A DNA stretch of 60,000 bases, taken from assembly GCF_008831285.2 (NCBI RefSeq), contig NC_045144.1:15861858-15921857 (forward strand). The letters are read 5' to 3'. Positions within the stretch are counted from its first letter, which is position 1. The number at the start of each line of letters is the position of its first letter. Source of the DNA: Nymphaea colorata (Eukaryota; Streptophyta; Magnoliopsida; Nymphaeales; Nymphaeaceae). Both the position numbers and the translations under genes were made by a program. The notes under the pieces were generated by a model that saw only the letters and a list, made by a program, of their open reading frames with translations, was not told the origin of the DNA and did no database searches. Positions 35,606 through 48,777 of this stretch are shown here, piece after piece.

Positions 35606-36928
35606 GCTAAGCTACTGCAAAGAACATGCCTTTATGCATTCATTGATTGCATAAGAATAGTTGTAATTACATAAAATAGTTTAATTAAACTAGGGTTCCA
35701 TTCTCGATTTTCAAATACTTCCTCTAATCAATTCTTTTTCTCTAAATACTTATCTAAAGCAACTAGGATTTTCACGAGGTTGCATGTCTATAAAAAATGA
35801 TATATTTGATTAATTATTAAAATAGCTGAATAAATAAATTATTCATATGACTTAAATACTTTTTTCCATATTAACTGTGCATATTGAACTATGATTTTAT
35901 ATTTTTAAATAACAACAGTAGACAACTTTTTTATGATGATCACTTATTGATAATGATTAAATCAGGAGACCCATATCAGTGCTTATTTACAAAGTACATT
36001 ATCTAAAGAAATTTTCTCATTTCATTGAGTTAATCAAAATAATTTGCTTTACATATATATAAAGAGTGTTCAATGATATCGAACCTTCATTCTTTTCACG
36101 TCATCACTAATACTTTGGGTTAACCTTCTTAGTATATTAGTTTGCATGATTACATAAATAAAACAACTTATAAATTGATCTATATGTGTTTTTCTTTCAA
36201 ACAAATTGATCCATTTGTACATTTCACACTCTGAATTATAGAATTAATTTCATGATTCAAATATTTAACCAATTTTTGTTTCGTATTAGTTAAAAGTTTT
36301 TGGTTTTAAATTGGTGAATTATGTGTTATATATCAAATAAGAAAAACTGTTAGACAAGTTGTATGATTATACAAAATAATTTACTTGATTGATTAAATAA
36401 GTAATTGATAAACAAAACCTTTTTTAAGAGTTCTGTAATTTTTTCATATTAAATATATCTATTTGATATTAATTTTCATGTTTCTGAAAATGCCAATTTT
36501 GTTGAAATTTCTTAATTGAAGTTGTCTTTATTATTTACAATTAAATAAATACATTATTTAAGACATCCTGCTTAATTGACGTCTTAACTATAATAGTTTA
36601 CCTGATTACATAAAAACGTTCAATTAAGCATAACATTAAAAAATTAATTAATTAAAATTATTTTGTACGATGTAATTGTTAATGTTTTAAGTCAAATGGT
36701 GCATATGTCTATTATTATTCATAACTCCATGAAAGTCATTAGCAACTAGTCGTGCTTCTCTTAATATAAAATTTGTATTCTTATCATAATATTAAATTGG
36801 TGTGTTCGGCTATACTTTTTGCCCAAAATATCTTATACTATTGCAGTAGGTAGCATCTTCAAAACATGGATTATGATATTTCCCATTTAAATATCAGCTC
36901 ATGATTCAGATTCAGATATACTTGTCAA
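35606..36928. other. AT-rich intergenic sequence, nothing recognised
   Basis: Strongly AT-rich with no open frame above 60 codons on either strand. No repeats or TIRs were noticed. Confidence 0.5.
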
Positions 36929-37140
36929 GATGTTTATTATCCAATTAAATGTTATTTCTTAAATTAGAATCTGAATCTGATCCGAACGCAACCTATAGCA
37001 TAGAGAGACCAAGGATAAGATAATCAACCTAATTGATGTTTATTATCCAATTGAATGTTATTTCTTAAATTTGAATCTGAATCTATCCGAACGCAACCTA
37101 TAGCATAGAGAGACCAAGGATAAGGTAATCAACCTAATTG
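36929..37140. repeat. 106-bp tandem duplication
   Basis: GATGTTTATTATCCAATT starts both copies (36929 and 37035). Both end at CAACCTAATT. Only a few substitutions and a 2-bp indel separate them, so this duplication is young compared with the surrounding repeats. Confidence 0.92.
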
Positions 37141-37164
37141 GCCCATTAATAAAAGACTTGGTAG

Positions 37165-37413
37165 TAAGGGTGGCATCGGGCTGGGCCGGGCCGGCCCGGC
37201 CTGATCCGGCCAGTCGGGCTGGGCAGCTCGGCCCGAGCCCAACCTGTTTAAAAATAAAAAACAAATTTTTAATCATAAAATAATTTTTTTAAATATAAAA
37301 TATATTGATTAATAATAAATATATATTATTAAAACAAAAAAATTAAATATATATATATTTTTTAAACTTAAACGGGCCGGGCCCAACCCGGCCCGGCCTG
37401 ACGCCCACCCTTA
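37165..37413. mobile_element. hAT MITE, GGCC-rich arms, exact 8-bp duplication
   Basis: Left end TAAGGGTGGCATCGGGCTGG, right end (reverse complement) TAAGGGTGGGCGTCAGGCCG. The flanking 8-bp target duplication CTTGGTAG is exact (37157-37164 and 37414-37421). The 249-bp element has GGCC-rich arms and an A/T-only centre and could fold into a long hairpin. There is no coding capacity. Confidence 0.92.
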
Positions 37414-37421
37414 CTTGGTAG

Positions 37422-38503
37422 CCACATCCTTCCTATACCTATTGCCACATTGAAAATTGACAATAAAAGACTAGTGAAGTTGGGGACAAACCCACGAGAA
37501 CAAGAGGGCACAATGGGACAACTTGACGCGACCCCAGGCAATTTTTTAAGAGAAAGAACAAGAAAAATTACTTGTGTTTGACTTGTCTCATAAGTTTTAT
37601 GAATTGCGTCATATGGCTATTGGCTAAGCAATGCGTGTCTATGTTGACATCTATTTTAACACGCCAATGACTTTAATTTCATTTATATATATATATATGT
37701 ATATACACTTCAGCTTTATGCTATAAATGGAGACACACACGGACTCTCCAGTTCGAAGCAAGTAATCTTTTGAATAACTTACTACGTTTTCACTGCAGGG
37801 ATGGTCATTACCTTTCATGAAAGTAATTGTAAAGTGACACAACACTTTTGAAAATCAGCTTTCTTTTGTCAAACGGCAGCATCTGAAATCAAAAGAGTGC
37901 AGGAAGGAAACACTGGAGAGTAATTGCCAACTTTGGAATTAAAAAGAGAGATCAACCCGTTTTTCATCTTTGCGGCTACACAAGTCATCAGTTTACAAAA
38001 CAATAACTAACAACAGGAATCATTTTCTGAATCCAATGGGAGACTTTCTGATTTTGAATCATAATCACAATCGTTCGTGAATGGGAGAGATTAAGAAGTG
38101 TGTTTTAAATTTCATTTTTTTTAGAAAAAGTAAAAAGTACTTAAAAAAACATGAACAATTTAAAATAATAGTCAAAATATGCTAACTTAATAGAGAAAAC
38201 GCTGTGAAAGAAGGCTTGTATTGTAACCCCTTACTCTGCCTCGCCCTCTCTCTAGAGTATATCTCGTCAAATATCTAGAGGTTATTTTTTGAAAAGCAAT
38301 TTTTTTTTACTTATTTCAACAAAAGAAAGAAAAATAATAAACGTGCCACGAGAAGCTGGCCTACTGTTATTTTTATTTTTCATGTTGGTACAAATTAGAA
38401 AAGAAAGTGGTTTTAATCAATCAGTCTTAGTATCACAGGAGATGCCATGAATGCTACCCTTAATTACGTAGACCCAACTGCCAAACATTGAATAGTGTGA
38501 TAA
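37422..38503. other. intergenic sequence, nothing recognised
   Basis: AT-rich, with a short (TA)n near 37684-37700. No supported gene. Confidence 0.45.
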
Positions 38504-38506
38504 TAA

Positions 38507-38759
38507 GGCGGTTTGTTTGGCAGTATAAACACTTTCTTAGTGTTTCATGAATATGCTTCAAAGGTTGGGACAAGTTTATGTAACAATAATCATAGTGGTT
38601 TCATGAATCTATTTCAATGAATGAAAAATTGACAAAGTGTCTCTATTGCGTTTGGTAAATAAAACACTATATTTATGGACATATAGTTCTAATGTTTTAT
38701 AAATTTACTCTAATCTTTAAAATAAATTCATGAACATTTATAGAGTGTTCCAAAGACCC
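38507..38759. mobile_element. Tourist-like MITE
   Basis: Left end GGCGGTTTGTTTGGCAGTAT, right end (reverse complement) GGGTCTTTGGAACACTCT. Both continue into AAATGTT/TGTTTCATGAAT-type subterminal sequence. Flanks are TAA (38504-38506) and TGA (38760-38762), an imperfect 3-bp duplication. The subterminal sequence resembles the MITE at 42643. Confidence 0.6.
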
Positions 38760-39125
38760 TGACACCACAAAACAACGACATAACTTGAATAGGCCACTTC
38801 AGAGCAGATTCAATCAACTCATAAAAAGGTCCTTGATTGGGCTTCTGCATCCCATCGAAAAAAAGGTGATTCAAATAGCCGATTGGTCAGCCCTATCTTA
38901 AAAACGGCATGAATTTTGTATGGATTGTACATTGTTGAAGTTTGTATAAAATTTATGATAAAAATAAGTAAAAAAGATGATCGTTTTGAGTTTACATGTT
39001 TCCAAACTTTCATACTTTTAATTTGCATGCTTCGCTTTAATTTCGGAGTTTTTATCCTCGACCATTACTCATTTGTGGCTCAATTAAGTGTGGTAACATG
39101 GCAGCTGGCTAGTTGTCAGCTACGT

Positions 39126-39745
<620 letters not shown>

Positions 39746-40764
39746 CCATTTGATGCATAGGAAAAGGACTGTGCATCATGAAAATTTTATCCCTTTTTAC
39801 GGTTTTTTGTTGTTCTGTCAAACACGAAATTTTACCCCATCTTTTTCATTGAATTTAGAAAAAATTCTCCCGCCAAAAAGTGAGACGTCTCTAAATCCAA
39901 TTTTTTCCAAATAATTTTTTTTTTGTTAATTTTACCGTCCTGTGCATACGTTACCTTGCATATCAATGCTGGTGCCCAGCTTATATCATATCGTGCTTTT
40001 AAATTAATTGAAGTAAAATCCAAACCGATTAGCTTGGCTCGGGCTTAATCTGGCCTCCTTTTAAATGCGCCAAAAGCCTTACTGGCCCGTCCAACTTTAA
40101 TAATAATAATTATGGGCAAGAGCGAAACCGACACCGATCTTCCAAAGAGATAGGATATTTTAATCATATATGGCTGTAAGAAAACCAAAGAGACAAATTA
40201 AAGGGATACGATATTTTAATCATATATGATTAATTAACAATTCTTTTCCTTCTTCATTTAGTTTCAATGATGATCAAGATGATTTCTTGTCGGTCTCGAT
40301 TTCAAACCTATCAATTTGTCTTGATTATATATATATATATATATATCCAACCGTCCAACGTGATTCATGACATTTCCTATTCATTTATGCATTCACACTA
40401 ATTTGAAACGTTTTTTTGGTTTTAAAGAAACATTACCTCTTCGTATCGAAAAAGATTATATATTCATACAAAAACTAATAATTTATAAATGTGTATAATT
40501 AAATATACTAATATAAGATTTTTAAGAGCTTAACCAATCATTTAAGTTTTCGCTGACACAATCCTATAATTTAGATGTCTTGAAGAAAATATAGTTTTTT
40601 TTATATTAATTTCACAGTTTTAAACTTAAAAATACATTTAAATAATTACTTTACAAACATTTGACTACTGATAAGCTAGTATACTCAAGTTTTATATTAT
40701 TTATTTTTGTCAATTTTGTCTTAGCTATTTATTAAATAAAGTAAATTAATACAAGGAGAAAAAC

Positions 40765-40997
40765 TAAGGTGGCATTGGGTTGGCTTGGCCCGGTAAGAGG
40801 TCGGGCTGCAGGTTGGGCCTGGCATGGTGGTCTGCACTTGGGCCCAAGACTGGCCCGGTAAGTGGTCGGGCTGCAGGATGGTGGTCTGCACTTGGGCCCA
40901 AGACTGGCCCGGTAAGATGTCGGCTTGCAGGTTGGGCCTGGCATGGTGGTCTGCACTTGGGCCCAAGACTGTTTTGGTTCTGTTTGATTAATAAATA

Positions 40998-41075
<78 letters not shown>
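40765..41075. repeat. MITE-like left end, 66-bp tandem repeat, then (TA)n
   Basis: TAAGGTGGCATTGGGTTGG (40765) matches the left end of the MITE at 37165. Three tandem units follow at 40785-40850, 40851-40904 and 40905-40970. Each begins GGCCCGGTAAG and ends TTGGGCCCAAGAC. The second lacks 12 bp. A (TA)n run occupies 41004-41075. The right end was not identified. Confidence 0.75.
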
Positions 41076-41079
<4 letters not shown>

Positions 41080-41387
41080 TAAGTACAACAAATGAATATA
41101 TACTCAAATGAAATAAGTTTTTAAGTAAGTTATCATCAGCCCAGTCCAAACCAATAACTTCTCAGACCCCTAATTCATAACCCCAACAAATTGATCGATC
41201 TGAAATCAAAGGAAATAACGCAATATTTTAACAAAGCTATAGCGTAATTTTTCTATTTTTACAATATAATTAAGATTTCACATTCTTGTGAGAAATCTAA
41301 GGATTTAAAACTTTAAAATCTATCATTCTGAAATATCAGATAAAGATATTCAAATTACTCTTGTAAAAAAGAAATCACTATACCATA

Positions 41388-41450
41388 CAGCACCTAGGTG
41401 GCGTAGCAGTATAGGATTCTCAGTTAATTCTGCGGGCTCAATTAATAAAG
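41388..41450. other. possible tRNA-derived (SINE-like) segment in the dioxygenase promoter
   Basis: GGTGGCGTAGCAGTATAGG resembles a Pol III A box region and GCGGGCTCAATTAA a weak B box. No tail or duplication was found, so this is tentative. Confidence 0.2.
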
Positions 41451-41545
41451 TTAGATGGGCCACCGTTGCCGTCGTCATGATCACTATCACTACTACCGTA
41501 CCCATGATAGAACCGTCACTTTCACCCTGATCACGCCTTTTGATC

Positions 41546-41553
41546 TATATAAG
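41546..41553 (+). promoter_or_regulatory. TATA box of the dioxygenase gene
   Basis: TATATAAG lies 104 bp before the start codon at 41650. The same TATATAAGAAC word is kept in the relict copy at 12849, which supports a functional core promoter in the ancestor. Confidence 0.75.
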
Positions 41554-41649
41554 AACTTGCAGACTTCAACTGATCAGCAAAAGCAGCTCAAAATCCGAAT
41601 TGGTGTTGGCTTTCTCATCTCTTTCTTTTTTCTCTGAGAACCAAGAGTC

Positions 41650-44600
41650 ATGGAGAGCTTAGGTTCTTCCTTACCGGTTCCAAACGTTCAAGAACTAGCG
41701 AAGGAAAACATTTCCGCCGTTCCGGACAGATACATCCGCCCTGACCGAGAAGCAGCCATTGTTAGCGGCAGCGATGGGATCCCAAACATTCCCGTCATTG
41801 ATTTTCAGTCCCTGTTTGATGGGGAGTCTGCTCCGGCAGAGAGGGAGAGGCTTCACCGTGCTTGCAAGGAATGGGGCTTGTTCCAGGTTAATCTACATCA
41901 TTATGTTACGCATGTATTTTCAGTAGAGGTTCTTTAAAACTTTGTTGTTAAAACAAATATTGTCACATCTCACCAGTATTTAGGGAAACAGATAAATTGT
42001 GCACACATATATACGTGTGAAAGTACCATATATTATACGCCGAAATATTTGCCCTCCTTCTTATTAATGTCATGTATACTTTTTCATGCAACTTTCCATA
42101 TAAAGGGGATAACCATGAGTTAAAAAAAAAATGACAGAACGTTTTCTTGGATGTGCAGAATAAATCTGCTATATACAGTTAAAGAAACTATGTTTTCTTT
42201 GTAGATTCTCTCTCTCTCTCTATAACTTGATCTGATCGTAGGTTCTTATCCCTTCCCTTTTATACATATGTATAGCAAATTAATTAACCAGTTTACTAAA
42301 GCCAGTTGAGTTAGGAACGAATCAATGCTCCACCTTCTTACATAATTGATATGAACAAAAGAGAGAGAGAGAGAGGTGTGTGAATTAAAGACATTTCAAA
42401 GGAAGGCTCGGACAAACCAATTATTAAAGAACTGGTTACATTTATTCAGACCCGTTATGTAAGGAGTGACTATCCATAGATTAAGGTCAACAACATCTCC
42501 CATGTCCCCTATTTCCCTTGTTAAAGTGGCAAAGCCACATGGGGAATGGTTTTGGCAGTTGCCTACTCCAGCTTTACAAAATGTTTTTATTTTTACATTA
42601 TTGGTGAAATATTTAATTATTTGTGTACATTAGTACCTTTAAAGGGTTTCTTTAGTAGCAAGAACATTGTAAATGTTTTATGAATCTGACTCAAAGGTTA
42701 AAGCTAATTAATAGAACACTTGTTTTAATGTTCGTTAATCTGCCCAAATCTTTAAGGTAAATTCACAAAACATTCATAAAATGTTCTTGCTACCAACCAA
42801 TCTCTAAAAAAGTGAATGATTTTTTATTTTGTATCACTCTAATAAAAATTTCTGGCTCCACGAGTGTTGAATTTGACATTTGGCTTGAATTTTTCAGCTG
42901 TACTTATCGTTGTGAGAAATATATATTTCCTTCCACATAGAGCTCATTTTATTTGACAGACAGCCCAAGGGGAACACAACACGCAGTACTTCTATAACAC
43001 ATGTTGCTTATACAATAAATATGTTCATGAACTAGCACTTTTTATTCTCAAAGTTGGAGCAGAATCGAGAAATCAATTTGTTTAATGGGCTTCATCATCT
43101 TTGGTGGAACAACTGGAAGCTAGGTCAAGGGTTCGATTTTCACAAACTTGTACGCGCTTTTTTCCTTTTTTTTTTCTGTTTTCCTTTTTAAAATGTAGGA
43201 TCATAGACCAGTCTTTAAACACTTTAACAACAAAAACACGACCCAATGAATAGAAAAGTTCAAGCACTTGGCGCCTTTCCCAAAGTCGGCCTTTTTTTAA
43301 AGTATTTCTTGGTGGAATCCTGAGTCTGTTTTTGCTTCAGAATCCAGAGTCATCTCTTTTTTTTCTTTTTTCTTTTCAACACCTTCTGGAGAAAAAGTGA
43401 ATAAACAAATTCAGCTTGGGCAAACATGCGATTGAGGCAAGCAGCTGGAAGAAGGATAGGGAAGGGTGGAGAGTTCTGCGGATATGTGGGAGAGGAAGTA
43501 GTTGTCACCGATTTGGAGGAGCCCTTGAGCGTCAATTTGATGATGACTAATTTGATGATGACTTTAAAAGTAGTTTGGCAGCCAAAACTCTTTCTGATTG
43601 TCTTATTAATCTGCATTAAAGATTTATTAGGTGTATGAAACAATAACTCTAGTGTTGATGTCGGAAAAGATGCACACACTGGCAGTGGGAGATGTACATG
43701 CCACCACTGAGGATTGTTGTTGAATGAGGAAAAGAAAAAAATGCCAGCCTTCTGCCTTGCGCCTGTGTTTAAGATTTCAAATGTTCAGTGCTTGAAAAAC
43801 CTACTCTTGTTTTTTTTTCTATTTTCAAGTTTTTCTTACAAAATTTAGCCTTTTTTTTTTCTAGTTTTCAATCTAAAAAAAACTAAAAGCAGGTGCAACT
43901 TATGATGTCGTTGGTATTTATTGCTGTCAAACAAACCTTATCGTTGGATCCTTCAAGCTGCTTTCAAACGAGGTATAAACCACAGTATTAAGCTACACAG
44001 CACTCAACTGGCAAAGCCTGTCATGACATGACAGAAAGGTTGTGGTAGGGTGAGCCTATCATGTTATGTCACATCACAAGCAAATTTCAAAAAGTAAAGT
44101 GAAAAAGGTTGTAGGGAAGAATCAGCCGCCAGCCATCAGGGACTGGCACATCATCGGTCCGATCTTCTAGACAGGCGATATAATTTTTCATACACCTTCC
44201 TCCACTCTACAAGTGAAACCTTGTCCACTCTACAAAGTGGATTCGGGAGGACCTTAGCTTTGCTGGTGATCATCACCCGGCTGTTTACCTCTTGCTTATC
44301 ACCCGTCGTCTCACTGGCGAGGCATGCATCTCGGGCTTATGCAATGAAAAAATAGTGGATTGCATTTTTTTCTAACCTGATGCCAAAGCTTCAGCAATTC
44401 TATCCCTTTTGAGCACGACCAGAGTAGGACAGTGCCAGCTGAGTGGCGAGAAAGAAATAGGAATTCCAGCAGTGGGTAGGTAGAGGGTCATTGAGTCTTT
44501 CATCTATTTGGCTACAATCAACCATCTCTAGTAGCAGGGAGCGCAAATTGAAAGAGTAGGCAAGCCAAAAAATTTTAACTGAGGAGTATTGATCCATCTT

Positions 44601-47600
44601 ATTGTTATAATTGATGGATGCATATAAGGTCTAGGGCATTGACCTGAGCCTAATGTGAGAAGCCCATATGTCTAGGCTTGAGCCCAACACATGATACATA
44701 AAATTTCTACAAAAGTTTACGCAGCCTGCACCAGTCCCATGGTAGCTCCGCTACTGGGAAACACCCAAGATCCAAGTCAGCTCCAGCAAAGATCTCTTTC
44801 TTCCTCGTGGTCAAACTGTTAAATTTTGTAAAATCTATTTTTTTAAATTTCAACAACCAATCCTTTTATTTACTGCCTATTTACATAAAAGATACATGGT
44901 TAAAATAAAAAAAAAGCTCCAACTCAAGCTTGTTTTCTGTTATGAGTAACTAAGAACAAACCATTATAATGAGAAGCCCTTCCTCGTATTTGTTTGGCCT
45001 TTGCATGTATGACATTTTTATTTATTAGCAACCAACTACTGAACATGATATTAACAGCAACACAAACACGTACTGAATCCCAAGATCTTCATAGGCACTA
45101 CAAAATTTTCAGCTTGTTGTAACCAGGGACCTACTGAGCCCGCCTCTCCCTTTGTAGAACCACTTGGTTCAACCACATTTATAAATTATGCTTATAAGAT
45201 AATTTTATTTTTCTAATGCTTTATTTCAGTAAGCGGAAACCTCCCAAAAATGGGCCGAACCCCTCCCCCTTTCATGCCCTCAGGGTCTGGAGTGGCTTCA
45301 CGACCTGAATGGACCCATGGTAGATTGTTACAATGCTATTTGCTGTCCATATAAGTAACGACTATGGGAGTCCAACCGACTGCTGATCTTTTACTGGCCT
45401 GCCATCCTGACCAGCTATGTTATGTCTCATAGGGCTATTTTTCTAATGATTTTAAAAATACTCACTGATTTTGTCATTTTTGTTCCTGTTAGACTGATAG
45501 GAACAGAATTAGCATCCTCAAGTTATGAAAGAAATAGAGAATCATGTAATAAAAACACATGTTTTGCAAATTATCAATATCAGAATGGTGTGTAAGGAAA
45601 GTGGTTGTAATACTTATGCATTTAAAAATGGATTCATATATAAAAGAAACTAATATGTTTCTCTAGAAGTTATCAGTCACTAAACTACCATTTAAATACT
45701 TTGACTCTTATATTTGAAGTGATTATGATATTATGATTAGAATGTTTATATCTTAAGATAATAATTTTTTTTTTTAATTTCTAACGAGGATTTGAATTCA
45801 TATGCTTAAAAGTGCTGATATTACATATTTACATTATAGATTTGTATGTAGAGACCTTACATTTTGAAATCTATGCCATGTTGCGTGCACCACCTAGTGC
45901 ATGCGACCCGTATGTACCAAAGGAATGTTGGGGCATTTTACATTACAGAAAAAAAAAAGTGGACAGTTTTAGAATTATACTTTTTATATTTTTGTCTTTA
46001 CAAGGGTTTTTTTTTCACATTCTAGACGCATTTTGACCATTATGCACCTTATTGCACCAAAAATTATGCAACAAAGTGGTGCATAGAAGTTGGGGCGGAG
46101 GGAGGGGCCCGGATGGGCCCTGGCTCACCTAAAAAAAAAAAAAAAATTAGATGTGAAATTTATAAAATTTTGCTTGTTCAATATAAAAGTTTTGAAAAAT
46201 GAAATTTTTCTCACTGTCAAAATTTAGAAACTTTAATTCGGCTCCACTCATGAAAAATTTCTAACTCTGCCCCAGCATATAAGCAGCTTTGCTTGAAATC
46301 CATAGGTCTTAAGTCAGACCACCTTCCCTCCGACTTGAGATCCATGATTTTGAGGAATGATGGTAAGTCTAAATTCATGGCTCCCCAATGCTCAATTGTT
46401 AGAACCGTTAATTTCAGGTGGGCCTGATTGCATCAGACCGGCCCTAAAATCTAAATCAATGGCATGGAAACGTCCTCTTAGAAAATATTTCCTTAGTTAA
46501 GACCTTAATTTTTCAAGGCTGTGTTTAATTCAAAAATTCTTGATGCTTTAAAAGTTTGTGCTACATAACAAAACATAATACATTGGTTTTCTTTGTAGTT
46601 AATAAACCATGAAGTGAACACTGAAATAGTTGACAAAATGAAGGAAGAGACACAGGGATTCTTTGCTAGTCCATTTGAGGAGAAGAAAAGTCTTTCACAG
46701 GTCCCTGGTGAGATTGAAGGCTATGGACAAGCATTTGTGGTATCAAATGATCAAAAGCTTGATTGGGCAGACATGTTCTATTTGGTAACTCATCCAGTAT
46801 CTTTAAGAAAGCCACACATATGGCAAATGCTCTCCACATCATTCAGGTGATCAATATCTAACACCACCTCATAAATCTAATTAGTTCACTGCATATATTT
46901 CTTATCTGATTTTATTTTTCTGTTACTTTGCCAATTGTAAGGAAACCATTAGGATATCATTTCTGAGTTTCTGTTCTAATGTAATCTAAAAGTGAGTATG
47001 CTTGGCTTTCTATATGAGTCTCATGAATTTTATAAATGGGTTCGAAGCCCTAACAACATCTAAGTAGGTACAATGGGAGAGCAATGGGAGGTTTAATTTA
47101 CATTAAGAGACAACTAGCATAGACCATGATAAATTTGTGGTTTCCTCAGAAGAAATAATAGGATAGTTCATAAACCTACACTTCTACCTAATGACACTAC
47201 TCTATAAAAAGACTGAAGTAAGGCTATCAAGGTTCTTGGCGATTATTCCACTTGTTGCCTAAACCAAGTTGGTGTTTTAATCTTATCATTCAAAACTTTA
47301 TGTTGCGTGTGAATTTTTTTCTATTGACATTTTAGACTAACATTTATGTAGGAAACTTAAATATTGATGTTGAGACCTGGAAATATGACATAACAGGAGT
47401 GCTATAGAGAATTATGCAATTGAGACTCAGAAGCTCGTGATAAAGATATTAGAGCTTATGGCTAACAATTTAGGGATGAAGAAGGAAGAACTCCATGAGA
47501 GTTTTGAAGATGGCATGCAAGCGATGAGAATGAACTATTATCCACCATGTCCTCAACCAGAATTGGTCATAGGCCTTTCTCCACATTCTGATGGTATAGG

Positions 47601-48689
47601 TCTTACACTGTTGCTTCAACTAAGTGATGTGCAGGGGCTGCAAGTAAAAAAGGATGGAGAATGGATTCCGGTTTCACTACTACAAAATGCATTTGTAGTT
47701 AATATTGGAGACATTATGGAGGTAATGTCCAATTTTTTTTATAGCATGCATAAATTATGTTTAACTTTACATGTCAAAAGTTTACTGAAAACTACTACTA
47801 AAATGCTCCCATAACATGCAATGTCTCAATGTTTATTTGCTAACTTTTATTTTAAAAATTGAACCATATAATCTTTCATAGTCATTCCACCATATATTTG
47901 TAAAATGCAATGATTTTATCAAAATTGCTTTTAGTGTTTGAAGACAATATTCAGAACTTAGCTTATTGCAATATGCAAAATTACCCTATTAGTTTTTATA
48001 GTTAGCCTATTATTGGGATTTTACAAATTAAATTTAGTTGAGCGCACTTCAAGAATGTATGGATGCAGCGAGTGGCATATAATTGAAAATGCTAATGTTA
48101 ACTTAAAAGTAAAAAAATAATTTGAGCCCATAAAAGAATATGACCACTAGTACAATTTGAATCATAAAGACAACTCATAGTCCTAAGGGCATGCCATAAA
48201 AATATTTGAAACACAAAAAACATATATTGCATGTCTTATTACTCAATAAAATGGGCACTTTGGTTTTTTAAAAAAGAAAATACTCTTGTCTGAGTGGTGT
48301 TTCCAGCTTTCTAAGTGGGAAGAAATGGTCATATATGACTTAAATTTTGTAGATAAGGGGTATAGCGCAAAAAGAAATTGTAAACTAGTTTATTCACGTG
48401 ACACATTATCTTTTTCTTTTATGTTTTGCAGATTATAAGCAATGGTGTATATTGTAGTGTCGAACACAGGGCTGTTGTCAGTCATGATGCAGAAAGAATG
48501 TCCATTGCTACCTTCTTCAGTCCTAATATGAACGTGGAGTTTGGTCCTGCACCAAGCCTCATAACCCCTGAAACTCCTCCACTGTTTAAAAGAGTTGGGA
48601 CAGCTGAATTTTTCAAAAATCTTTTTACACGTAAATTGCAGGGGAGAGCATATATAGATGATCTGCGGATTGAGAAGAGAAATGAATGA
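41650..48689 (+). CDS. SRG1-like 2-oxoglutarate/Fe(II)-dependent dioxygenase, four exons
   Basis: Soluble enzymes of this plant DOXC class hydroxylate or demethylate small metabolites such as flavonoids, alkaloids and hormones, using 2OG, O2 and Fe(II). Exons are 41650-41886, 46599-46846, 47397-47721 and 48432-48689, all with GT-AG borders and matching phases, giving 355 residues (family about 350-360). The N-terminal DIOX_N domain covers about residues 50-160 (IPVIDFQSLF, CKEWGLFQ). The catalytic domain has MNYYPPCPQPELVIGLSPHS with the His-x-Asp iron ligands (PHSDGIGLT), the distal His in SVEHRAVV, and the 2OG-binding Arg-x-Ser in ERMSIATFF. One oddity is INHEV where nearly all relatives have Asn-His-Gly. 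Intron 1 is 4.7 kb and carries MITEs. AATAAA lies at 48772. Likely functional, but the substrate is unknown. Confidence 0.93.
42643..42804. mobile_element. Tourist-like MITE in dioxygenase intron 1
   Basis: Left end AGGGTTTCTTTAGTAGCAAG, right end (reverse complement) GAGATTGGTTGGTAGCAAG. Both continue AACATT with TATGAAT subterminal words. Flanked by TAA on both sides (42640-42642 and 42805-42807). 162 bp, non-coding. Confidence 0.82.
43075..43150. other. possible tRNA-derived SINE fragment in intron 1
   Basis: TGGTGGAACAACTGG followed by GGTCAAGGGTTCGATTTTC resembles Pol III A and B boxes as found in plant SINEs. A T-rich run follows. No other end or duplication was found. Confidence 0.3.
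43151..46089. other. dioxygenase intron 1, remainder
   Basis: AT-rich intronic sequence with poly-A/T runs. Open frames here (for example around 43350-43680 on both strands) lack family resemblance and lie wholly inside the intron. Confidence 0.5.
46090..46274. mobile_element. MITE in dioxygenase intron 1, hAT or MULE type
   Basis: Left end TGGGGCGGAGGGAGG, right end (reverse complement) TGGGGCAGAGTTAG. Flanked by GCATAGAAG (46081-46089) and GCATATAAG (46275-46283), an 8-of-9 match. The interior contains a 16-base A run. Ends with GGGGCNGAG are common in plant MITEs. Confidence 0.65.
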
Positions 48690-48771
48690 AGCAAAGAATG
48701 GATGTCCTAAGTGAAACTTCATGCCAAAGTGTTAACTTTGTTTAAGTGATTAATATGTCATATGTCACAAA

Positions 48772-48777
48772 AATAAA
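48772..48777 (+). terminator. putative polyadenylation signal of the dioxygenase gene
   Basis: AATAAA 83 bp after the stop codon, followed by T- and TG-rich sequence. Confidence 0.5.

Noticed and set aside
43350-43679. Overlapping frames on both strands in dioxygenase intron 1
   Set aside because: No family resemblance and no splice context. They lie inside a clearly supported intron.
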